Part shown: positions 55,258 to 64,000 of the stretch, piece after piece | Numbering within the stretch: position 1 is the first letter of the stretch | Layout of the letters: every line of letters starts with the position of its first letter | NCBI RefSeq assembly: GCF_016650815.1 | Contig: NZ_JAEKEZ010000030.1 | Location: forward strand, 7,501-71,500 | Length of the DNA: 64,000 nucleotides | Reading direction: 5' to 3' | From: Pseudomonas sp. TH31 | GTDB lineage: Bacteria > Pseudomonadota > Gammaproteobacteria > Pseudomonadales > Pseudomonadaceae | Notes under the pieces: model-generated | What the model was told of the DNA's origin: nothing | Database searches by the model: none | What the model saw: only the letters and a program-made list of their open reading frames with translations | Program-made: the position numbers and the translations under genes

Positions 55258-58029
55258 ATGAGCCAAGCCCCCCTCGTCCTGGTGGACGGTTCTTCTTACC
55301 TGTACCGCGCCTTTCATGCACTGCCACCGCTGACCACCTCCAAAGGCCTGCCGACCGGCGCGGTCAAGGGTGTGTTGAACATGCTCAAGAGTCTGCGCAA
55401 GCAGTACCCGGACAGCCCGTTCGCCGTGGTGTTCGACGCCAAGGGTGGGACGTTTCGCGATGACATGTACGCCGAATACAAGGCCAACCGTCCGAGCATG
55501 CCCGACGACATGCGCGTGCAGATCGAACCGCTGCACCAAAGCGTGATCGCCCTGGGCTTCCCGTTGCTGTGCGTCGAAGGCGTCGAGGCCGATGACGTGA
55601 TCGGCACCCTGGCCCGCAGCAGCGCGGCCGCCGACCGCCCGGTGGTGATCTCCACCGGCGACAAAGACATGGCGCAACTGGTCGACGGGCACATTACCTT
55701 GGTCAATACCATGACCGGTAGCAGCATGGACGTGGAGGGCGTGAAGGAGAAATTCGGCGTCGCTCCCGAGCAGATCATCGATTATCTGGCGCTGATGGGC
55801 GATTCGTCCGACAACATTCCGGGCGTTCCGGGCATTGGCCCAAAGACCGCCTCCGGCCTGCTGGTGGGCGTGAACGGCGGCCTGACCGAGCTCTATGCGC
55901 AGCTCGACATTGTCCCGACCCTGCCGATTCGCGGCGCCAAGACCCTGCCGGCCAAGCTGGAAGAGCACAAGGAGATGGCGTTCCTGTCCTATAAGCTGGC
56001 GACCATCAAGATCGACGTGCCGCTGGATATCGGCCTCGACGACCTGCAAATGGGCCAACCGGATCACGACAAACTTGCCGAGCTCTACACCCTGCTCGAG
56101 TTCAGGAGCTGGTTCGACGATAACCAGCGCGACGCCAAGCGTTCCGGCCAGGCAGTTGTCGCGCCGGTGGCTGAAGAAGCCGCCGTCGAAGCCGAACTCA
56201 ACTACACGACGATCCTCACTCAGGCAGATTTCGATCTCTGGCTGAAGAAGTTGAACGACGCCAAATTGATGGCCTTCGACACCGAAACCACCGGCGTCGA
56301 TGCGCAGCAGGCGCAACTGGTGGGCCTGTCGTTTGCGGTACAAGCCAACGAAGCCGCCTACATCCCGTTGACTCACTCCTACATGGGCGTGCCGGAGCAA
56401 CTGGATCGCGACACCGTGCTTCGGGCACTGAAACCGATCCTCGAAGATCCGAGCAAGCTCAAGGTCGGCCAGCACGCCAAGTTCGACATGAACATCCTGG
56501 CCAACTGTGCCATCGGTGGCGACCAGAGTTGCGGCATCACCGTGCAAGGCATCGCCTTCGACACCATGCTCGAATCCTACGTGCTGGACTCCACCGCGAC
56601 CCGCCACGACATGGACAGCCTGGCGCTCAAGTACCTGAATCACACGACCACCAGCTTTACCGACATTGCCGGCAAAGGTGCCAAGCAGCTGACGTTTGAC
56701 CAGATTGCCCTGGAACTGGCCGGACCGTACGCCGCTGAAGACGCTGATGTGACCCTGCGCCTGCATCAAACCTTGCAGGCCAAGCTCAATGCGATCCCAA
56801 GCCTGAGCAAGGTCTTGAGCGAAATCGAAATGCCGCTGGTACCGGTACTGGCGCGGATTGAGCGTCAGGGCGCGCTGGTCGATGCCGAACTGCTGGGTAT
56901 TCAGAGCATTGAGCTGGGCAAGAAGATGGTCGAGCTGGAACGTGAGGCATTTGTCCTCGCCGGCGAAGAATTCAACCTGGGCTCGCCGAAGCAATTAGGC
57001 GCGATCCTGTACGAAAAGCTCGGCCTGCCGATCCTCAGCAAAACCGCCAAAGGCCAGGCGTCCACCGCCGAAGCAGTATTGGCGGAGCTGGCCGATCAGG
57101 ATTTCCAACTGCCCAAGGTGCTGATGCAGTACCGCTCGATGAGCAAGCTGAAAAGCACCTACACCGACCGCTTGCCGGAGCAGATCAACCCACGCACCGG
57201 ACGGATTCATACGTCTTATCATCAAGCCGTCGCCGCGACCGGGCGTTTGTCCTCCAGTGACCCGAACCTGCAGAACATTCCGATCCGTACCGCCGAAGGT
57301 CGGCGGATTCGTCAGGCGTTTATCGCGCCAAAAGGCTACAAACTGCTGGCGGCGGACTACTCGCAGATCGAACTGCGGATCATGGCTCACCTGGCCAAGG
57401 ACGAAGGCTTGCTGCACGCCTTTCGCAACGACCTGGACGTGCACAAGGCCACTGCCGCCGAAGTCTTCGGGGTCGAACTGATGGCCGTCACCACCGATCA
57501 GCGGCGCAGCGCCAAGGCGATCAACTTCGGACTGATCTACGGCATGAGCGCTTTTGGCCTGGCCAAGCAGATCGGTGTTGATCGCAAACAGTCCCAGGCG
57601 TACATCGATCGCTATTTCGCCCGCTATCCTGGCGTTCTCGAGTACATGGAACGCACCCGCACCCAGGCTGCCGAGCAGGGTTTCGTCGAAACCATTTTCG
57701 GCCGTCGCCTGTACCTGCCGGATATCAACGCAAAAAACCCGGCCCTGCGCAAAGGCGCCGAACGCACGGCGATCAACGCCCCGATGCAAGGCACCGCGGC
57801 AGACATCATCAAGAAAGCCATGGTGGCGGTGGATAACTGGCTGACGTCGTCAGGCCTGGACGCCAAAGTCATCCTGCAGGTACACGATGAATTGGTGCTT
57901 GAAGTGCGTGAGGATCTGGTTGATCAGGTACGTGAAGAAATTCGCGCCCACATGAGTAACGCCGTGAAGCTGGATGTTCCGCTTCTGGTAGAGGTTGGCG
58001 TAGGCAATAACTGGGATGAGGCTCACTGA
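55258..58029 (+). CDS. polA: DNA polymerase I
   Basis: 923 residues with all three domains: 5'-3' exonuclease (residues ~1-290, [34 protein letters not shown]), 3'-5' proofreading exonuclease with [11 protein letters not shown] near residue 340 (acidic pair intact), and polymerase with motif A DYSQIELR near 701, motif [16 protein letters not shown] and motif [11 protein letters not shown] near 875. Gap filling and Okazaki-fragment processing. The ATG at 55258 gives [11 protein letters not shown]. Confidence 0.98.
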   Translation: MSQAPLVLVDGSSYLYRAFHALPPLTTSKGLPTGAVKGVLNMLKSLRKQYPDSPFAVVFDAKGGTFRDDMYAEYKANRPSMPDDMRVQIEPLHQSVIALGFPLLCVEGVEADDVIGTLARSSAAADRPVVISTGDKDMAQLVDGHITLVNTMTGSSMDVEGVKEKFGVAPEQIIDYLALMGDSSDNIPGVPGIGPKTASGLLVGVNGGLTELYAQLDIVPTLPIRGAKTLPAKLEEHKEMAFLSYKLATIKIDVPLDIGLDDLQMGQPDHDKLAELYTLLEFRSWFDDNQRDAKRSGQAVVAPVAEEAAVEAELNYTTILTQADFDLWLKKLNDAKLMAFDTETTGVDAQQAQLVGLSFAVQANEAAYIPLTHSYMGVPEQLDRDTVLRALKPILEDPSKLKVGQHAKFDMNILANCAIGGDQSCGITVQGIAFDTMLESYVLDSTATRHDMDSLALKYLNHTTTSFTDIAGKGAKQLTFDQIALELAGPYAAEDADVTLRLHQTLQAKLNAIPSLSKVLSEIEMPLVPVLARIERQGALVDAELLGIQSIELGKKMVELEREAFVLAGEEFNLGSPKQLGAILYEKLGLPILSKTAKGQASTAEAVLAELADQDFQLPKVLMQYRSMSKLKSTYTDRLPEQINPRTGRIHTSYHQAVAATGRLSSSDPNLQNIPIRTAEGRRIRQAFIAPKGYKLLAADYSQIELRIMAHLAKDEGLLHAFRNDLDVHKATAAEVFGVELMAVTTDQRRSAKAINFGLIYGMSAFGLAKQIGVDRKQSQAYIDRYFARYPGVLEYMERTRTQAAEQGFVETIFGRRLYLPDINAKNPALRKGAERTAINAPMQGTAADIIKKAMVAVDNWLTSSGLDAKVILQVHDELVLEVREDLVDQVREEIRAHMSNAVKLDVPLLVEVGVGNNWDEAH

Positions 58030-58048
58030 GCCGCCTGAAAAGGGGCGT

Positions 58049-58078
58049 TTCTGCTGCGGCATGGTGCCGCGGCAGAAT
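58049..58078. other. long stem-loop after polA
   Basis: TTCTGCTGCGGCA and TGCCGCGGCAGAA pair over 13 bp around TGG. No T tract, so terminator activity is uncertain. Confidence 0.5.
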
Positions 58079-58142
58079 CTGGCGAAGGGCTATTAGTTCG
58101 GAAAATGCTTCGGGTTATTCCAAAGGCATTTTAAAATTTTCT

Positions 58143-58170
58143 GAACTAATTCCGCGATCCGCAACTCAGA
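58143..58170 (+). promoter_or_regulatory. candidate AlgU/RpoE-type promoter of the sRNA
   Basis: GAACTA, 17-base spacer, TCAGA: one mismatch in each element to the AlgU (sigma-22) consensus GAACTT-N16/17-TCTGA. Confidence 0.5.
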
Positions 58171-58176
58171 GTAACT

Positions 58177-58308
58177 GAATGGCTGGTGAAGCCCTTCGAT
58201 GCTCCTATGTTGTGTTAAGTGTTGGCAGATATCTGGACCCCGCCCTAGCGGTCCGGAACTTGAACCCCGGAACTTCCCCCTCCCCATACGAAGTCCGGGG
58301 TTTTTTTT
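58177..58308 (+). ncRNA. ersA: ErsA / Spot 42-position small RNA
   Basis: The polA-engB gap (294 bp, no gene) ends in a strong rho-independent terminator: CCCCGGAACTTC, a C-rich loop, GAAGTCCGGGG, then TTTTTTTT at 58301-58308. In E. coli the same gap encodes Spot 42, and in P. aeruginosa it encodes ErsA, an AlgU-dependent sRNA that regulates envelope and biofilm genes. A U- and C-rich unpaired segment (CTTCCCCCTCCCC) lies in the loop, and an AlgU-like promoter lies just upstream. The 5' end is estimated from the promoter and is approximate. Confidence 0.72.
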
Positions 58309-58323
58309 GCCTGCAAGAAAGCC

Positions 58324-58965
58324 TTACTCGGCAATCTCGGCGCCTTTGTCTGCCAATTCCATCCAGCCTGCCAATACAGTGTAGGCGTCTTCCAGGCCCA
58401 AGCGTTTTGGTGCCGAAAACAGCTGGATGGTAATCGTATCGCCCCAACCCTTACGGATATCGGCCTGCACTTTGAGCAGCACGTTTTTCGCCGCGCCGTA
58501 GGTCAGCTTGTCGGCCTTGGTCAGCAAAATGTGCATCGGCATGCCGCTGGCGACTGCCCAGTCGAGCATCAACAAATCGAAGTCGGTCATTGGATGACGG
58601 ATGTCCATCATCAGGATCAGACCTTTCAAACTCTCGCGACCGCCCAGGTAAGCTTCCAGGTGACGCTGCCAATGCAGCTTCAGCGGGATCGGTACTTTTG
58701 CATAACCGTAGCCTGGAAGGTCGACCAGACGACGATCATCGTCTAGCTTGAAGAAGTTCAACAACTGCGTGCGACCCGGAGTTTTCGAGGTCCGCGCCAG
58801 GCTGGCATGAGTCAGGGTGTTCAGCGCGCTGGATTTACCAGCGTTGGAACGCCCGGCAAAGGCTACTTCAAAGCCTTCGTCGTCCGGACATTGGTCGACT
58901 TTGGCAGCGCTGAGCATGAAGGTGGACTGTTGGCACAGGCCGAGGATGGGGTTCTTGAGTTGCAT
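58324..58965 (-). CDS. engB: ribosome biogenesis GTP-binding protein EngB/YsxC
   Basis: 213 residues. G1 [10 protein letters not shown]3 DLPGYGYAK and G4 TKADK are intact; [11 protein letters not shown] is the switch I region. Assists 50S subunit assembly. The ATG at 58965 ([18 protein letters not shown]) matches the family's N-terminus; in-frame codons further upstream look non-coding. Convergent with the sRNA. Confidence 0.95.
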   Translation of the reverse strand: MQLKNPILGLCQQSTFMLSAAKVDQCPDDEGFEVAFAGRSNAGKSSALNTLTHASLARTSKTPGRTQLLNFFKLDDDRRLVDLPGYGYAKVPIPLKLHWQRHLEAYLGGRESLKGLILMMDIRHPMTDFDLLMLDWAVASGMPMHILLTKADKLTYGAAKNVLLKVQADIRKGWGDTITIQLFSAPKRLGLEDAYTVLAGWMELADKGAEIAE

Positions 58966-59156
58966 GGGATTTCCGATGTGGGCGGCGCCGGGAATGGACG
59001 CGGCAAGCGGTGTCGTTTCCGTTTCAGTGACGCCAGTATATAATGCCGCAGATTTTGTGTGCGCTTTGTCCCAGCGTAGGATGAAGTTCACGAGAGCGAT
59101 AGACCTTGATTGCGCACTAGAACGCAGAACGCTCTCAACCCTGAAAAGGTCGTTTT

Positions 59157-59447
59157 ATGACGAAATGGCTGCTAGCTGCCGGGGTCTTGATGCCGCTTTA
59201 CAGCGCGCAGGCTACACAGGATCCGGAAGCTGTGTACAACCGTGTTTGTGGTGCCTGTCATTCCGGCCAACTACCCATGGCGCCTCAAAAGGGCGATCAG
59301 GATGCTTGGACGCCGAGGTTGGCGAAAGGTATGGAGACGCTGGTGCAACACGTGACCCAGGGTTTCAAGGCGATGCCGCCGCGTGGTTTGTGCATGGACT
59401 GCAGTGCCGAGGATTACCAAGCCATCATCCACTGGATGAGCGAGTAA
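59157..59447 (+). CDS. cytochrome c5-like monohaem protein
   Basis: 96 residues: signal peptide to about residue 19, haem site CGACH (Cys31, Cys34, His35), a Met ligand in FKAMPPRG, and the extra disulphide pair GLCMDCSAEDY typical of c5 cytochromes. Periplasmic electron carrier. Directly upstream of the cytochrome c4 gene (46 bp) and likely co-transcribed. Confidence 0.9.
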   Translation: MTKWLLAAGVLMPLYSAQATQDPEAVYNRVCGACHSGQLPMAPQKGDQDAWTPRLAKGMETLVQHVTQGFKAMPPRGLCMDCSAEDYQAIIHWMSE

Positions 59448-59493
59448 GCCCGGCCCATAACTCTTTAACCCTTAGCCGTAGTTGGATTAGCTG

Positions 59494-60105
59494 ATGAACA
59501 AATTGATCGTGAGTCTGCTGTTGACCGTGGGGATCTCCGGCATTGCCCATGCTGCAGGTGATGCAACTGCTGGTCAGGCGAAAGCCGCAGTATGTGGCGC
59601 CTGTCATGGCCCGGATGGCAACAGCATGGCGCCTAACTTTCCGAAACTGGCAGGTCAGGGCGAGCGTTATCTGAACAAGCAGTTGCACGACATCAAGTCC
59701 GGCAAACGTACGGTACTGGAAATGACCGGCCTGCTGACCAACCTGAGCGATCAGGACCTGGCCGATATCGCCGCTTACTTCTCCAGCCAGAAAGGCAGCG
59801 TTGGCGCCGCCGACCCTAAAGTCGTGGCTCGCGGTGAAGCGCTGTTCCGTGGTGGCGACCTGACCAAGAACATGCCGGCCTGCACCGGTTGCCACTCGCC
59901 GAATGGCGCAGGCAACGCCGCCGCCGGCTTCCCGCACCTGGGTGGCCAGCATGCTCAATACGTCGCCAAGCAACTGACCGACTTCCGAAAAGAAGAAGGC
60001 GGCCGGACCAACGATGGCGATACCAAAATCATGCAAACCATCGCCAAGAAAATGAGCGACGAAGAAATTGCAGCGGTGTCCAGCTACATTCAAGGCCTGC
60101 ACTAA
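59494..60105 (+). CDS. cc4: cytochrome c4, dihaem
   Basis: 203 residues: signal peptide to residue ~20, two similar cytochrome domains with CGACH (Cys34-His38) and CTGCH (near residue 130), each with a MAPNF/TKIMQTIA-type methionine region. Membrane-associated periplasmic electron carrier for terminal oxidases, fitting the aa3 and other oxidases of this organism. Followed by a rho-independent terminator. Confidence 0.95.
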   Translation: MNKLIVSLLLTVGISGIAHAAGDATAGQAKAAVCGACHGPDGNSMAPNFPKLAGQGERYLNKQLHDIKSGKRTVLEMTGLLTNLSDQDLADIAAYFSSQKGSVGAADPKVVARGEALFRGGDLTKNMPACTGCHSPNGAGNAAAGFPHLGGQHAQYVAKQLTDFRKEEGGRTNDGDTKIMQTIAKKMSDEEIAAVSSYIQGLH

Positions 60106-60181
60106 GGCCTGCGGATCGAGCGTTGCGGGCGATGGACATCTCCTGCAACGTTAACGCTCGATTAATCCGTCGATGCAAGCA

Positions 60182-60212
60182 TAAAAAGGGTGGCTTTGGC
60201 CGCCCTTTTTTG
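60182..60212 (+). terminator. rho-independent terminator between cc4 and dsbA
   Basis: AAAAGGGTGGC, loop TTTG, GCCGCCCTTTTTT. Confidence 0.9.
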
Positions 60213-60305
60213 TGGCCGCTGCCGTTACACTACAGAACTCAAGCCCGCCATGACCTGTCTGAAAACAGGCCGCGCGAGGCGACCCAATTTGTCCAGGAGT
60301 AAAGC

Positions 60306-60947
60306 ATGCGTAATCTGATCATCAGCGCCGCACTCGTCGCTGCCAGCCTGTTCGGCATGACCGCACAAGCCGCTGAAGCACCCGCCGCACCTTATGTTGA
60401 ACTGACCAATCCTGTCCCGGTGGCTGTCCCTGGCAAAATCGAAGTGGTGGAGCTGTTCTGGTATGGCTGCCCGCATTGCTATGCATTCGAGCCAGTGATC
60501 AATCCCTGGGTCGCGAAACTGCCTTCCGACGTGAACTTCGTACGTATTCCAGCCATGTTCGGCGGCCCTTGGGATGCTCACGGTCAAATGTTCCTGACCC
60601 TGGAAGCCATGGGCGTTGAGAGCAAGGTTCACTCCGCCGTGTTCGAAGCGATCCAGAAAGAACACAAGCGCCTGACCACGCCAGAAGAAATGGCAGAGTT
60701 CCTGGCCACTCAGGGCGTCGACAAGGACAAGTTCCTGGCCACCTTCAACTCCTTCGCCATCAAAGGCAAAGTCGTCCAGGCCAAAGAACTGGCGAAGAAG
60801 TATGAGATCTCCGGCGTTCCAACCATGATCGTCAACGGCAAGTATCGCTTTGACGTGGGCTCCGCCGGCGGCGCCGAGCAAGCCCTGCAATTGGCCGACA
60901 AACTGGTCGCCCAAGAGCGAGCGGCTAACAAGGCTGCTGCCAACTAA
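60306..60947 (+). CDS. dsbA: thiol:disulfide interchange protein DsbA
   Basis: 213 residues: signal peptide to about residue 22 (AQAAE), active site Cys55-Pro-His-Cys58 in FWYGCPHCYAFEP, and the cis-proline loop SGVPTMIVNGKYRF. Oxidises cysteine pairs of exported proteins in the periplasm. A GTCCAGGAGT ribosome site precedes the ATG. The next two genes follow closely (14 bp, then an overlap), suggesting one transcript. Confidence 0.97.
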   Translation: MRNLIISAALVAASLFGMTAQAAEAPAAPYVELTNPVPVAVPGKIEVVELFWYGCPHCYAFEPVINPWVAKLPSDVNFVRIPAMFGGPWDAHGQMFLTLEAMGVESKVHSAVFEAIQKEHKRLTTPEEMAEFLATQGVDKDKFLATFNSFAIKGKVVQAKELAKKYEISGVPTMIVNGKYRFDVGSAGGAEQALQLADKLVAQERAANKAAAN

Positions 60948-60961
60948 GCGCGGCCCCTGCC

Positions 60962-61839
60962 ATGCGCCGCTGGGGTACTGAACGCGTGGTTGGCCTGCAT
61001 GAACCGCAGATCAACACGCATCACCTGGAATCGACGGGCCTGCCCGCAGACAGTCGTCTGCGCTTGCTCAGCTTCAATATCCAGGTAGGCATCAGTACCG
61101 AGCGCTATCGGCACTATCTGACCCGTGGCTGGCAACACCTGTTGCCGCACACCGGGCGTGCCGACAACCTGCAAAAATCGGCAATCTGCTCGGCGACTTC
61201 GATCTGGTCGCCTTGCAGGAAGCCGATGGCGGCAGCCTGCGATCAGGCTACGTCAATCAGGTCGAACACCTGGCCCAGCTCGGCGCCTTCCCTTACTGGT
61301 ATCAACAACTCAATCGCAACCTCGGTCGCCTCGGCCAGCACAGCAATGGCGTGCTCAGCCGCCTGCGCCCATGGGCGATTGAAGACCATCCGCTACCGGG
61401 CCCGAAGGGTCGCGGGGCGATCCTGGTGCGTTTCGGCGAAGGTCCCGAGGCGTTGGTTGTCGTGATGATGCACCTGGCACTCGGCGCCCGCGTACGCAGC
61501 CTGCAACTGGCCTACATCCGCGAGTTGATCGGCGGCTACAAACACCAGGTGCTGATGGGCGACATGAACACCCACGCCAGTGATTTGCTGCAAAACTCTG
61601 CGCTGCGCGACCTCGGCCTGCTGGCGCCGCAACTGGAAGCGACGTTCCCCAGCTGGCGCCCGCAACGCTGCCTGGACCATATTCTGCTTAGCCCGACCTT
61701 GACCCTTGAAAGGGTCGAAGTGCTGGCACAACCGATTTCCGATCACCTGCCGGTCGCGGTAGAGATTCGTCTGCCGGGTTCGCTCACGGCCGATGCATTG
61801 CCCGCGTTGAGTCCTGCCCCTCGCGGATCCCATGAATGA
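60962..61839 (+). CDS. endonuclease/exonuclease/phosphatase family protein, one frameshift
   Basis: About 292 residues after correction. [11 protein letters not shown] at the start and, after the break, [40 protein letters not shown] and DHILLS...[11 protein letters not shown] are the EEP fold motifs with the metal-binding Asn, Glu, Asp and His. At 61173-61177 five A stand where six restore the frame ([22 protein letters not shown]). No signal peptide. Substrate (nucleic acid or phospholipid head group) is unknown. Overlaps the next gene by four bases. Confidence 0.86.
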
Positions 61840-63946
61840 GCGACGAAGCACAACGCTGGAAAGAGAAGTACCTCAAGAGCATCGAACAACAGGAAAAGCT
61901 CGAACGTCGTTGGGACGCCCGGCTCGACTTGCTGCGGCGCGGGCTGGTACGCAGCACCCTGGCGGCTGAGGGTACCGACCGCGCGGTTGACCTGTGCATG
62001 AAGGAAATGCGCGAAGTCGTGCGCAGCGATGACATGGATGCCGGCCTGGCGGCGTTGCTGCCACGCCTGGAAAAAGCCGTGCTCGACTCCGAGCAGCGCC
62101 GCGAAACCCGGGCGGATCAGGTCAGCGCTGCACTGAACGCGCTGGTCGCGCAGCTCCAGGCATTGCCATTGCCTCGGGAAGTCAGCCGCCCCCTCAAGAC
62201 CTTTGCCAAACAACTGGACGGGCGCGTCGGCCAGGCCCGAGAGATTCCTTTGTTGCTCAGCGAACTGAGCGGCTTGCAAGGCAAAGCCCTGAACCAGTTG
62301 GAGAACCCGGCCGAACATGGTCGTCCAGGTTTACTGCAACGGTTGTTCGGCAATCGGGAAGCGCAAGAGTCAGCGCCACCGGTCGCTGCCCCCATCCCCC
62401 CACGCAGGCTCAGGCGCCGACCCAACAATCTGCTGAGCCGCCGTCTCCTGCTCCGGCCGAGGCACCGCAGCCAAAGGCTGAGCCCGCGCCAACCGTCCAT
62501 GTGCCGCAAGAGATGCCGCCGACAGCCCAAGCAGCGCCGATCGCCGCCGCAATGCCAGAGCCACCGGAGCCGCTGCAATCACCGCCACCGATACCCGATG
62601 TCGTAACATTCGTCCCTCCGGTTCTGGAGCCGCAGATAGAGCGCGCGCCAACCCAAATCCCGGCTTCGCTGCCTGCCGCTGAACAGCCCCACGAAGCGAT
62701 GCCATCGATCATCGCGCCTGCGGCGCCCGCGCAACCGGCCATTAACCCTGATGAACTGACTCCAGCGGCTGTTTCTGACACACCGGTATTCCTCGACAGC
62801 CTGCCCTTACCTTCAGCCATGGCGCAGGCACTGGCCGCGATTGATCCGGAACACCCCGAACAAGACATCCTCTACGCCCTGCCCGACTCACCGGAGCCGT
62901 CCTATAGCTCCGTCGCCGCGCACATTGAAGAAACACTGCTGGGCCTGCTCGACGACTTGACGCTGCCGGAACGCCATCGCCCACAAGCCGAGGCAATGCG
63001 CAGTCGCCTGCAAAATGGGCTGAATTGGTACGAACTGCTACCGATCCTCGACGATCTCGCGACCTTGATGCTGGCGATCACCGACAGCGGCCAGCACGAG
63101 TTCGAAGCCTATTTGCAGCAACTCAACGAGCGCCTCGAGTCCTTCCAGAGCAACCTGCAAGCCGCCAGCGCCGGTCATGCCGATAACCGCTCCGCTGCAC
63201 GGGAGATGGACACGCAGATCCGCGAACAAGTCGACGGCTTGCAAACGAGCATGCAGGACGCGGCCGACCTGGAAGACCTCAAGCACGTACTGGAAAACCA
63301 TCTCGAAGGTCTGCTGGGCACCATGGACCAGCATCAGAAGCAGCGAGACGAGCGTGAGCAAGAAGTCGCGGCCCGCCTGCAAGGCCTGGCCGAACGGGTC
63401 GCGCACATGGAGCAGGAAGCCATGGGTTACCGCGAGCACCTTGAGGAACAGCGTCAGAAAGCCCTGATCGATCCGCTGACCGGCCTGCCCAACCGCGCCG
63501 CCTGGAGCGAACGACTGGAACACGAAATAGGCGAGTGGCAGCAGCATGGCAATACGTTAATGCTGGCCATGCTCGACCTTGACCATTTCAAACGCATCAA
63601 CGATAACTACGGGCACCTGGCGGGCGACAAAGTGCTGAAAATCATCGCAAGCGTGCTGCACAAACGCCTGCGCGGGTCAGACTTCATTGCCCGCTTTGGT
63701 GGTGAAGAGTTCGTCTTGATGATGCCCGCCACAGTACCGGCTGTCGGGGCAAAATTGCTGGAAACCCTGCGCGCGTCGATTGAAGCTTGCCCTTTTCACT
63801 TCAAGGGTGAGCGAGTGACCGTCACTATTTCGATGGGACTCACAGCATTCAAGCCCGGCGAGCATAGCGACATGGTGCTTAAAAGAGCCGATCAGGCGCT
63901 ATACCGAGCCAAGAACGCCGGGCGTAATCGTGTGGAGCTGGGCTAA
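61836..63946 (+). CDS. GGDEF diguanylate cyclase with helical N-terminus and Pro-rich linker, one frameshift
   Basis: About 703 residues after correction. A helical N-terminal part (residues 1-~180) leads to a proline/alanine/glutamine-rich linker of about 90 residues. A second helical, coiled-coil region (about 340-535) ends in a GGDEF domain: [31 protein letters not shown], active site [11 protein letters not shown] and, five residues before it, the RGSD inhibitory-site motif for c-di-GMP. At 62396-62401 six C stand where seven restore the frame ([12 protein letters not shown]). Makes c-di-GMP; no membrane helix is visible, so it is probably cytoplasmic. Resembles PA5487 (DgcH) of P. aeruginosa by neighbourhood. 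Confidence 0.88.
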
Positions 63947-64000
63947 AGCCCAGTTGTCTCATTTTGTGTAAAGCAGCCCTTTTGCCGTCGACAAGCAAAG
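63947..64000. other. end of window, no feature seen
   Basis: 54 bases after the diguanylate cyclase stop with no terminator hairpin or start of a further gene. Confidence 0.5.

Noticed and set aside
55222-56994. Open frame of 590 codons on the minus strand within polA
   Set aside because: Fully antisense to intact DNA polymerase I; no motif or ribosome site.

Overview
The window is chromosomal DNA of a Pseudomonas, most probably of the P. fluorescens group. Evidence: GC-rich pseudomonad codon use; the trpBA/trpI divergon; cox (aa3 oxidase), znu/zur, polA-sRNA-engB and cc4-dsbA blocks in a pseudomonad arrangement; Pseudomonas-typical small families (DUF2388, DUF1161, DUF2790, DUF2782, DUF1127); and many REP palindromes with a REP-associated transposase. 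No tRNA, rRNA, CRISPR array, phage or classical insertion sequence was seen.

Layout. 1-7.0 kb: gcdH (cut by the left edge) with a divergent LysR regulator, the pntAA-pntAB-pntB transhydrogenase operon, and an acetyl-CoA hydrolase/CoA-transferase. 7.0-11.5 kb: a DUF1127 gene behind a cluster of TGTAC half-sites, then three consecutive DUF2388 genes leading into a large exported protein with a HELTH metallopeptidase-like motif and a DUF4105/Lnb-like domain. 11.6-24.4 kb: trpBA/trpI, then small stress and envelope genes (DUF883, dodecin, two DUF1161 proteins, OsmC, flavin oxidoreductase, twin lipoproteins, aminopeptidase), a RAYT transposase between two REP pairs, HAD phosphatase, gamma carbonic anhydrase, prlC and yheV. 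24.6-29.4 kb: exported phosphatase and a three-subunit FAD-dependent gluconate-2-dehydrogenase-type operon. 29.5-35.2 kb: radical SAM protein, beta carbonic anhydrase plus SulP transporter, then an AT-richer islet with two small secreted-protein genes, followed by a decayed second copy of the carbonic anhydrase-SulP pair. 35.2-44.8 kb: the aa3 cytochrome c oxidase operon with its assembly and haem A genes. 44.9-53.8 kb: metNIQ, katE, a lipoprotein, znuB-znuC-zur and divergent znuA. 53.9-64 kb: thrB, a DUF2782 gene, polA, an ErsA/Spot 42-position sRNA, engB, two c-type cytochromes, dsbA, an endonuclease-family protein and a diguanylate cyclase.

How the genes work together: the window is dominated by aerobic respiration and redox (transhydrogenase, gluconate dehydrogenase feeding electrons through cytochrome c, aa3 oxidase, cytochromes c4/c5, catalase), metal and CO2 homeostasis (Zur/Znu, three carbonic anhydrase loci counting the remnant, SulP), and core biosynthesis (Trp, Thr, Met uptake). 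Twelve REP/REPIN elements of three sequence classes sit between genes, mostly at gene 3' ends.

Data quality: seven otherwise conserved genes (gcdH, yheV, the gluconate dehydrogenase flavoprotein, metN, thrB, the endonuclease-family gene and the diguanylate cyclase gene) each carry one single-base frameshift. Six of these fit the loss of one base from a homopolymer run, so sequencing error is more likely than pseudogenisation.
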